Assembly (NCBI GenBank): GCA_018969165.1
Contig: JAGWYX010000061.1
Coordinates: 1 to 10,509 of the forward strand
Direction: 5' to 3'
Source: Verrucomicrobiota bacterium
GTDB lineage: Bacteria > Verrucomicrobiota > Verrucomicrobiia > Limisphaerales > JAGWYX01
DNA length: 10,509 nt
The notes under the pieces are model-generated. The model worked only from the letters and a program-made list of their open reading frames with translations, did no database searches and had not been told where the DNA came from. Below are positions 1-5,918 of this stretch, in pieces (within the stretch, counting starts at the first letter, position 1; each line of letters begins with the position of its first letter). The position numbers and the translations under genes were made by a program.

Positions 1-469
1 TCTCGGCGGGCAGGCTCCCCAGCCACGCGACGAGTTCCTCGATGGGGGCGTCGAGCACGGGTTTAAGCGCGAGGGTCGGCAGCGGCAGGTCCGGCCGGGC
101 GGCGGCCTCCCACACGACGTGGAGGATGACCTGGTCATAGTCGGGATTCTGATGGTGGCGGTGGCCGTGCCAACCGCCGGTTTGCCGGTCGATCTCGACA
201 TCGCCCGAGCGCGCCGGCCCGTTGTCGAGCTGCAGGATTGCCCCGCGGAAGTCTGGGCCCGCCTCGCGATTCCAGAAGCCCGGATGCAACACCCGCACGC
301 GGTGGCCGTCCAGGGTGGTGAGGTGATCGCGCCGGAGTCGTTGGTGGTGCCAAATTTGCTGCAGCAACCGCTCCGCCGGCGCCGTCGAATCGCCCCCGTC
401 GCGCAGGGCCTCGGCCGAGCGGCCTGCGGCCCGCCAACGCGCGTAGTCGTCCACCCAAAGCCCGTTCAC
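1..469 (-). CDS. DUF2851 family protein, N-terminal part (runs off the left edge)
   Basis: The minus strand stays open from a GTG at 469 to the window edge, giving 156 residues; the C-terminal part is missing. I recognise the DUF2851 pattern: WHHQRL at 40-45, then HPGFWNREAGPDFRGA at 62-77, GDVEI at 89-93, WHGHRHH at 100-106 and PDYDQVILHVVW at 109-120. Members of this family that I know are about 400 residues long and of unknown function, so roughly a third is visible. The conserved Asp, Glu and His residues look like a possible metal or active site, but that is inference. The start is the first plausible one: an in-frame TGA lies 39 nt upstream, and the GTG has no clear ribosome binding site. 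It is transcribed away from the ABC transporter genes, so it is probably a separate unit. Confidence 0.85.
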   Translation of the reverse strand, partial: MNGLWVDDYARWRAAGRSAEALRDGGDSTAPAERLLQQIWHHQRLRRDHLTTLDGHRVRVLHPGFWNREAGPDFRGAILQLDNGPARSGDVEIDRQTGGWHGHRHHQNPDYDQVILHVVWEAAARPDLPLPTLALKPVLDAPIEELVAWLGSLPAE

Positions 470-480
470 CTTGAACGTTG

Positions 481-509
481 CTTTTGGGCGGACGCTTTTG
501 CAAAGTCAA
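481..509 (-). promoter_or_regulatory. Possible promoter for the DUF2851 gene
   Basis: Read on the minus strand, TTGACT (504-509) matches the sigma-70 -35 consensus at five of six positions. It is followed after 17 nt by CAAAAG (481-486), which is a poor -10 match with three of six positions. It sits 11 nt upstream of the proposed GTG start and overlaps the inverted repeat at 501-515. The good -35 and spacing argue for it; the weak -10 argues against it. Confidence 0.2.
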
Positions 510-667
510 GCTTTGGTTTCCAATCATCGGCGCCGGCAAGGGTCGGATCGGAGCGGTGGGGTCGGCGCGGCGAGTGGAAAACCGCGGCCGCGTCGAATGA
601 GAAGTCCGGCTGCAGCGTCCGCAAGGTAGGCAACTTGGCGCCGGCAAAGCCTGCGGGAATTCCGGCA

Positions 668-682
668 CGATGATTTTCATCG
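668..682. repeat. Inverted repeat upstream of the ABC operon
   Basis: CGATG and CATCG form a perfect 5-bp inverted repeat around the 5-nt loop ATTTT. It ends 38 nt before the start codon of the ATPase gene. It could be an operator half-site pair or a small hairpin in a 5' leader. A repeat this short can arise by chance. Confidence 0.25.
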
Positions 683-720
683 GCTTGGGCGGGGCACCGG
701 TGTAGATTGAAGCGCGATCC

Positions 721-1689
721 ATGAGTGATGAGGCGATGATTGAAGTGTCGGAGTTGACCAAGCGTTACTCCGGGCACACGGCGGTGGACCGCATTTCCTT
801 CACCGTAGGGCGCGGCGAAATCGTGGGGTTGCTCGGGCCCAACGGGGCGGGCAAGAGCACCACGATGCGCATCCTGGCCTGCTTTCTGTCGGCCACCTCG
901 GGGTCGGCGCGGGTGGCGGGTTTTGACGTCTTTGGGCAGTCGCGTGAGGTGCGGCGGCGGATGGGGTACATGCCCGAGAACAACCCGCTGCATCCGGAAA
1001 TGCGCGTGCGGGAATACCTCAAGTTCCGGGCGCGGCTCAAGGGCCTGGGTTTTCGCGCCACGCGCGCCCGGGTGGGGGTGGTGATGGAGCAATGCGGCTT
1101 GACCGAGGTGGGCCGCAAGGTGATTGGCCAATTGTCCAAGGGATTCCGGCAGCGGGTGGGGTTGGCCGACGCGCTGGTGCACGAGCCGGAGTTGATCATC
1201 CTGGACGAGCCGACCATCGGGTTGGACCCCAATCAAATCCGGGCGGTGCGGCAACTGATCAAGGATTTGGGGCAGGCGCGCACGGTCTTGATTTCGACCC
1301 ACATCTTGCCGGAGGTCGAAGTGATGTGCAGCCGGGTGCTGATTATGCATCGCGGCCGGATTCTGGCGGCCGATACGCCGGAGAACCTGCAGGCGATCAT
1401 GAGCGACGGGGGGCAAGTTGTGGCGGAGGTGGCGGCGCCGTTGGCCGCGCTGCGCGCCAGCCTGGAGGTCCTGGACGGGGTCGAGCATTGGGATATTTCG
1501 CCGGCCGAGGGCGAGTATCAGCGGTGCGCGCTCACGGCGCGGCCGGGGGTGGACCTGCGGCCGGTGCTCTTCGAGTTGGTGCGCGGGCAGGGTTGGCGGT
1601 TGCGGGAACTGACTTCCAACCGGCATTCGCTGGAGGACATTTTTGTGCACATGACCCGGGTGCGGCGAGACGAGGAGGACGGGCCTTAG
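721..1689 (+). CDS. ABC transporter ATP-binding protein, GldA type
   Basis: This 322-residue cytoplasmic ATPase should energise the permease encoded directly downstream. All core motifs are visible: Walker A GPNGAGKST at 39-47, signature LSKGFRQRV at 138-146, Walker B with LIILDEP at 158-164, D-loop GLDP at 167-170 and the H-loop histidine at 194. The Q-loop position reads GYMPENNPLH at 83-91, with Glu in place of Gln. That and LSKG in place of LSGG are typical of the GldA/NatA-like branch of ABC-2 ATPases. About 100 residues follow the nucleotide-binding core, also as in that branch. ATG at 721 is used here; an in-frame ATG at 736 (MIEVSELTKRY) is a credible alternative, since homologues often begin so. 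Neither has a strong ribosome binding site. In Flavobacterium johnsoniae GldA is needed for gliding, but homologues occur in many non-gliding bacteria, so motility should not be assumed. Confidence 0.95.
   Translation: MSDEAMIEVSELTKRYSGHTAVDRISFTVGRGEIVGLLGPNGAGKSTTMRILACFLSATSGSARVAGFDVFGQSREVRRRMGYMPENNPLHPEMRVREYLKFRARLKGLGFRATRARVGVVMEQCGLTEVGRKVIGQLSKGFRQRVGLADALVHEPELIILDEPTIGLDPNQIRAVRQLIKDLGQARTVLISTHILPEVEVMCSRVLIMHRGRILAADTPENLQAIMSDGGQVVAEVAAPLAALRASLEVLDGVEHWDISPAEGEYQRCALTARPGVDLRPVLFELVRGQGWRLRELTSNRHSLEDIFVHMTRVRRDEEDGP
1672..1678 (+). promoter_or_regulatory. Ribosome binding site for the ABC permease
   Basis: GAGGAGG lies inside the end of the ATPase gene, 11 nt before the permease ATG at 1690. 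The spacing is slightly long, but this is the clearest purine-rich site in the cluster. It supports translation of the permease from the same transcript. Confidence 0.5.
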
Positions 1690-2442
1690 ATGCGCAGTTA
1701 CTTTACGCTCGCCCGCCGGGAGTTGGCGGGGTACTTCGTCTCGCTCACCGGCTATGTCATCATCGCGGTGGTGGTTCTGCTGCTGGGCCTGAGTTTTACC
1801 TACCTGCTGGAGGTGCTCAATGGTCAGGCCGTCGAGATGCCGGTCACGGACCTGTTTTACGACGCCTTCTTTTTCTGGCTGATCCTGCTGCTGGCCACGC
1901 CGGTGATCACCATGCGATCGTTTGCCTTGGAGAAATACTCCGGCACCTACGAAACCCTGATGACCACGCCCGTGGGCGAGCTGGAGGTGGTGCTGGCCAA
2001 GTTCACCAGCGTGTTCGTCTTCTACGTCGTCATGTGGCTGCCCTTGCTGGCCTGCCTGTTCGTGGTGCGCCATTATACCCAGGACCGGACCGCGTTGGAT
2101 TGGGGGGCGCTGGCGAGCACGTTCCTGGGGATCGCGCTGGTGGGCGCGGTCTATACTTCCCTGGGGTGCTTTGCCTCGGTGCTGAGCCGCAGCCAGATCA
2201 TCGCGGCGATGATCAGTTTTGCGCTCGGGATCGCGTTGTTCCTGCTGAGCTTTTTCTCGTTCCTGACGCCGCCGCGGGCGGACTGGCAGTCCCGCTTCTT
2301 CAATTACATCTCGATGTTCAGCCACATGCAGGATTTTGTGCGCGGGATCGTGGACGCGCGGTCGCTGGTCTTCTACCTGAGCCTGACGGTCTTTTTTCTG
2401 TTTCTGACCTTGAAGGTGGTCGAGAGCCAGCGCTGGAAGTAG
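1690..2442 (+). CDS. ABC-2 type permease, GldF type
   Basis: This 250-residue integral inner-membrane protein is the transmembrane half of the ABC transporter. Six hydrophobic segments can be drawn at about 20-41, 58-77, 104-127, 141-163, 169-192 and 225-242. Between the second and third lies the hallmark EKYSGTYETLMTTP (81-94), the conserved E-x-x-x-GT-x-E-x-L-x-x-x-P motif of GldF-like and NosY-like ABC-2 permeases. A second family stretch, HMQDFVRGIVDARSLVFY, occupies about 212-229. Length is normal for the family. The start ATG directly abuts the TAG stop of the ATPase gene, so translation is probably coupled. With only one permease gene, the transporter is presumably a homodimer of each subunit. 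The substrate is unknown. Confidence 0.93.
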   Translation: MRSYFTLARRELAGYFVSLTGYVIIAVVVLLLGLSFTYLLEVLNGQAVEMPVTDLFYDAFFFWLILLLATPVITMRSFALEKYSGTYETLMTTPVGELEVVLAKFTSVFVFYVVMWLPLLACLFVVRHYTQDRTALDWGALASTFLGIALVGAVYTSLGCFASVLSRSQIIAAMISFALGIALFLLSFFSFLTPPRADWQSRFFNYISMFSHMQDFVRGIVDARSLVFYLSLTVFFLFLTLKVVESQRWK

Positions 2443-2443
2443 C

Positions 2444-3943
2444 ATGCCGACTTCGCCCACCCCGTCCCCGCCGTTGTCCGCCGCCCGCCGCTGGTGGATT
2501 GGTTTCAATGTGGCGGCTTCGGCCCTGGCGATGCTGGCGCTGGTCGTGATGGTCAATTACCTGGCCGAACGTCACCTGCACCAGCGCTTTCACTGGACGG
2601 CCAACCGGCAGTGGCAGTTGACCCCGCTGACGGTGCGGTTGCTCCAGTCGGTCACCAACGATGTGCGGGTCGTTGTGTTCTTCCATCGCGACAACGCCCC
2701 ATCGCTCTACGACGCGATCGCCGGCCTGCTCAAGGAATACAGCCTGGCGAACACCAAAATCCGGGTGGACTACATCGACTACGTCAACCACCCGGCGGCC
2801 GCCGAGGTGTTCAAGCAGCAATATAAACGGCCGTTCAAGACCGAGCATGACCTGGTGCTATTCGACGCCAACGGCAAAACCCGCGAGGTTTACGACACCG
2901 AACTTTCCGACTACGACCTCTCCGGCGTGCTGAGCGGCCGCACCCGCGAGGTGCGCCGAACGACCTTCAAGGGCGAACTCCTGTTCACCTCAGCCATCGC
3001 CGGCGTCACCGATCCCACCCGGCCCAAGGCCTGCTTCCTGGACGGCCACGGCGAATTCGACCCGGGCAGTGACCAGGAGCAGACCGGCTATAGTAAAATG
3101 GCCGCCGTGCTCCGCGAGAAGGACATCGAGGTCAACCGCCTGGACTTGTCGGGCACCAACGACGTCCCGTCGGATTCGCTCCTGGTCATCGCCGGCGCCA
3201 CCCACCGGCTCGAACCCGCCGAGGTCCGACGGGTCGAGACCTTCCTGGAGCGCGGGGGGCGGCTGCTGCTGCTGCTCCGCCAGGGCTATGTCACCGGCCT
3301 GGAACCGACCCTGGCGACCAACTGGGACGTCGCCGTCAATGAACGGGCCCTGGTTTACGAGCGGAACAACGCCGCCGACGGCTACATCCTGACCACCAAT
3401 TTCGGCGATCACCCGATCGTGTCGCCGCTCACCGACGTTGGGCTGGCTCTGATTCTGCCCTTGCCGGTCGGGAAACTGCCGGTGGCCAGGCCGGAGGCCG
3501 ACGCCCCGGCGGTCAAGGAAATCATTTTTTCGAGCACCAACGGGATGGCCTCCGAGCTGGATTTGAGCAAGGGCCTGCGCTTGCAGCCCCGCCCGACCGA
3601 TCCCCAGGGGGCCATTCCGATGGCGGTGGCCGTCGAGAAAGGCGGCATCCAGGGCGTCCGCGCGGACCGGGGGGCGGCGCGGTTGGTGGTCGTGGGGGAA
3701 TCGTTGTTTCTGGCCAACCAATGGATCGAGGCCAAGGCCAATCGGGATTTTGCGGCGCTGGCGGCGGATTGGTTGCTGGACCGGCGCCAGCTCCTGGGCG
3801 GGATCGGGCCCCGGCCGATCACCCAGTACCGGATTCTGCTGACCGACACGCAACTGCGGCGGGTGCGCTGGATTTTGCTGGCGGGCCTGCCGGGGGGCGT
3901 GCTGGTATTGGGCCTGCTGGTCTGGTGGGTCCGCCGTCACTGA
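2444..3943 (+). CDS. GldG-type ABC transporter auxiliary protein
   Basis: This 499-residue protein belongs to the GldG / ABC_transp_aux family. Members are encoded beside GldA- and GldF-type genes and are thought to work with the permease on the outer face of the inner membrane. It has an N-terminal membrane segment at about 17-40, a large presumably periplasmic region, and a second membrane segment at about 477-494 followed by RRH. Family features are the post-anchor stretch FHWTANRQWQLTPLTVRLL (53-71) and DGHGE (200-204) at the start of the second half, which resembles a ThuA/class I glutamine amidotransferase-like fold without a catalytic Cys. The ATG is one base after the permease stop, with GGAAG at 2435-2439 as a short-spaced ribosome binding site. 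Five Thr-Asn dipeptides are present. The family's biochemical role is unsettled. Confidence 0.9.
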   Translation: MPTSPTPSPPLSAARRWWIGFNVAASALAMLALVVMVNYLAERHLHQRFHWTANRQWQLTPLTVRLLQSVTNDVRVVVFFHRDNAPSLYDAIAGLLKEYSLANTKIRVDYIDYVNHPAAAEVFKQQYKRPFKTEHDLVLFDANGKTREVYDTELSDYDLSGVLSGRTREVRRTTFKGELLFTSAIAGVTDPTRPKACFLDGHGEFDPGSDQEQTGYSKMAAVLREKDIEVNRLDLSGTNDVPSDSLLVIAGATHRLEPAEVRRVETFLERGGRLLLLLRQGYVTGLEPTLATNWDVAVNERALVYERNNAADGYILTTNFGDHPIVSPLTDVGLALILPLPVGKLPVARPEADAPAVKEIIFSSTNGMASELDLSKGLRLQPRPTDPQGAIPMAVAVEKGGIQGVRADRGAARLVVVGESLFLANQWIEAKANRDFAALAADWLLDRRQLLGGIGPRPITQYRILLTDTQLRRVRWILLAGLPGGVLVLGLLVWWVRRH

Positions 3944-3973
3944 GGCGACGGCACCGCCAGCCCGCCCACTGAG

Positions 3974-5809
3974 ATGAACCCCAAAACGACCCGCGTCCTG
4001 GTGGTGCTGGCCCTGGGCCTGTTTGCCTTCATCTATTTTGACGAACGCCATTGGCCGGAGGCCGAACCTCTCCACCCGCTGGCGGCGGCCCTCCTCCCGG
4101 CCTTCGATCCCGCCCACGCCACCAGCATCGAGGTGGACCGGGCCGGCGAAGGCATCGTGCGCGCCGAGAAACTGAACGGCGCCTGGCGGCTGACCGTGCC
4201 ATTGGTTTATCCTGCCCAAGCCACGCGGATCGAGGCGCTGCTCAAGGAACTGGGCGAGGCCCGCCGTCGCGCCTACCTCTCGGCCGCCGAGCTGTTGAGC
4301 CCCACCAACCGGCTCGCCGAATTCGGCCTGAATCCGCCCCGGGCCCGGTTGATCGTGCAGGCCGACCATCGGTCCTTCGAATTGCACGTGGGGGCCTCGA
4401 CCCTCGTCCGGGATCAGGCCTACCTCCAGGTGGTCGGCACCGACGGGGTCTCGGTGTGTGACGCGGGATGGCTCGCCCACCTGCCGCGCGCCGCCAATGA
4501 CTGGCGCGACACCGCGCTGCTCCAACTCCGCGGCCTGGACTATAACCGCCTGAACCTGCGCACCGGCGCGCGTGAGTTTCAAGCCGACCTGGATCCGGCC
4601 TCGCGCCGTTGGCGCATCAGCCGCCCGCTCCCGGTGCGCGCCGACAGCCTGGTCTTGAACACCCTCCTGTCCGAACTCCAGAATTGGCAGGTCGCCCGCT
4701 TCGTCAGCGATAACCCGGGGGCGGACCTGGAATCCTTCGGCCTGCAGCCGCCGGAAATCCAGGTCAGCCTCGGCCGCGACACCAATGAACTGGTCCGGAT
4801 CGGGTTTGGCAAAAGCCCGACCGACAATTCCAACCAGGTCTATGCCCTGTTGGGGCGCAATACCAACGTCGTCCTCATCGCTCGGGACCCGCTGCTGGAG
4901 GTGCTCCGGGACCCCTTCGATCTGCTGCGCGACCGGCACCTGGTGGCGGTGCCGACCAACGCCGTGGACCAATTCAAGGTGCAGGCCGACGACACGTTCG
5001 TCGTCCGGCGCCTGCCCGATCAGGCCTGGGAAGTGATCGGTCCCAACCCCTTCCCGGCCGACGCGGAATTGGTGCAGGAATTCCTGCTGCGCCTGGACCA
5101 GTTGCAGATCAAGGAATTCGTCAATGACGTCGCCACCAGCTTCGATTTCGCCCACTACGGTTTGAACCATCCCGCCCGCGTCTATACCCTGCTGACCAAG
5201 GCAACCAACACCGTCGGCAGCGCCACTAACTCGATCCTCGCGCAAATCGAGTTCGGCGCCGAACAGACCGACCGCGTCTATGTCCGGCGCGCCGATGAAA
5301 ATGCCATCTACGCCCTCGCCCGCAACGACGACCTGCCGCGCGCCGCCTTTCAACTGCGGGACCGGCACCTGTGGCACTTCACCACCAACGACGTCCTCAA
5401 CGTCACCCTCACCATCCGAGGCCAGACGCGCAAGTTCACCCGCACCACCGCCCAACAATGGGCCGCCACCGGTCCGCAGGCCAACACGCCGGTTCCCTTG
5501 GCGCTGGACGAGACAGTGTACCGTTTCGGGCGGCTCTGGGCCGACGCCTGGGTCGCTCAGGGCGCGGACCAACTCGCCCACTACGGCATCGTCGCCGCCG
5601 CGCACCAGCTCGAGTTCGAAATTCGCGACGGCAGCCAAACCCGGCGGCTGACCCTGCGATTTGGCTCGCTCTCGCCCTGGGGCCGGCCCTACGCCGCGCT
5701 GACGATCGGGCAACAACCGGTCGTATTCGAACTGCCGGTGGCCATCTTCCAGCCGTACCTCGAGGTGTTGCGCGAACTGAACCTCCTGGGTCCCTCGGCC
5801 AGCTTGTAG
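3974..5809 (+). CDS. DUF4340 protein with four tandem repeats
   Basis: This 611-residue protein has an N-terminal membrane anchor at about 7-22, and the rest is probably periplasmic. I assign it to DUF4340, a family of unknown function commonly encoded next to GldG-type genes. Internal repetition is clear. A Trp begins a strand-like stretch at 71, 213, 352 and 496. A (F/Y)GL/I motif follows at 117 (FGLNPP), 255 (FGLQPP), 395 (YGLNHP) and 537 (YGIVAA). An Arg-Asp pair closes units one to three at 178, 319 and 462. All three markers recur every 138-144 residues, giving four repeats with the last shortened. The gene starts 30 nt after the GldG-type gene with only a weak ribosome binding site. 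By context it is a periplasmic partner of the transporter; no catalytic motif is evident. Confidence 0.88.
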   Translation: MNPKTTRVLVVLALGLFAFIYFDERHWPEAEPLHPLAAALLPAFDPAHATSIEVDRAGEGIVRAEKLNGAWRLTVPLVYPAQATRIEALLKELGEARRRAYLSAAELLSPTNRLAEFGLNPPRARLIVQADHRSFELHVGASTLVRDQAYLQVVGTDGVSVCDAGWLAHLPRAANDWRDTALLQLRGLDYNRLNLRTGAREFQADLDPASRRWRISRPLPVRADSLVLNTLLSELQNWQVARFVSDNPGADLESFGLQPPEIQVSLGRDTNELVRIGFGKSPTDNSNQVYALLGRNTNVVLIARDPLLEVLRDPFDLLRDRHLVAVPTNAVDQFKVQADDTFVVRRLPDQAWEVIGPNPFPADAELVQEFLLRLDQLQIKEFVNDVATSFDFAHYGLNHPARVYTLLTKATNTVGSATNSILAQIEFGAEQTDRVYVRRADENAIYALARNDDLPRAAFQLRDRHLWHFTTNDVLNVTLTIRGQTRKFTRTTAQQWAATGPQANTPVPLALDETVYRFGRLWADAWVAQGADQLAHYGIVAAAHQLEFEIRDGSQTRRLTLRFGSLSPWGRPYAALTIGQQPVVFELPVAIFQPYLEVLRELNLLGPSASL

Positions 5810-5903
5810 CCTCCCAGCCTCATGATCGGCACCGTCATCATCCGTGCTGTCCGCTCGCAAGCGCAAGTCGGCAGGTCCCTCCCGCGCGGCCCGCGAATAA
5901 CCC

Positions 5904-5907
5904 GGAG
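5904..5907 (+). promoter_or_regulatory. Weak ribosome binding site that favours the GTG start at 5919
   Basis: GGAG lies 11 nt before the GTG at 5919. The alternative ATG at 5973 has no purine-rich site in front of it. This is the only sequence argument for the longer protein; the spacing is long and the match short. Confidence 0.3.
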
Positions 5908-5918
5908 CTTGCCACCCG

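Larger units (their letters stand above)
470..720. other. Divergent intergenic region with small repeats
   Basis: These 251 bases separate the divergently transcribed DUF2851 and ABC ATPase genes and should hold promoters for both. No convincing gene is present, although several long frames run across it in this GC-rich DNA. The part around 500-523 is noticeably richer in A/T. It holds two overlapping inverted repeats, CAAAG-N5-CTTTG at 501-515 and TTGG-N3-CCAA at 513-523. An 11-bp direct repeat, GGCGCCGGCAA, occurs at 529-539 and again at 637-647. A hairpin-like CGATG-N5-CATCG lies at 668-682. On the plus strand TAGATT at 703-708 resembles a -10 box, but it has no good -35 at proper spacing. 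Confidence 0.6.

Noticed and set aside
138..146. Reading LSKGF and the Glu-type Q-loop of the ATPase as signs of a dead enzyme
   Set aside because: The coordinates here are protein residues of the ATPase gene at 721-1689. These variants are usual in GldA-type ATPases, and Walker A, Walker B and the H-loop histidine are intact.
119..673. Plus-strand frame of 184 codons over the left end
   Set aside because: It overlaps the DUF2851 gene on the opposite strand, which has clear family motifs, and its own translation has no recognisable features.
670..705. An 11-codon frame (MIFIGLGGAPV) just before the ATPase gene, as a possible leader peptide
   Set aside because: There is no ribosome binding site, no run of regulatory codons and no attenuator-like hairpin pair after it.
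135..761. Minus-strand frame of 208 codons crossing the divergent intergenic region
   Set aside because: It is in a different frame from DUF2851, overlaps it and the ATPase start, and becomes Arg/Pro/Ala-rich low-complexity sequence.
466..2556. A 696-codon minus-strand frame opposite the ATPase and permease genes
   Set aside because: Its translation is rich in His, Gln, Arg and Pro without any recognisable motif, and the opposite strand encodes intact ABC motifs throughout.
721..3943. Calling this a gliding-motility system
   Set aside because: GldA/F/G-type proteins are widespread in non-gliding bacteria, and no other gliding or type IX secretion gene is present in the window.
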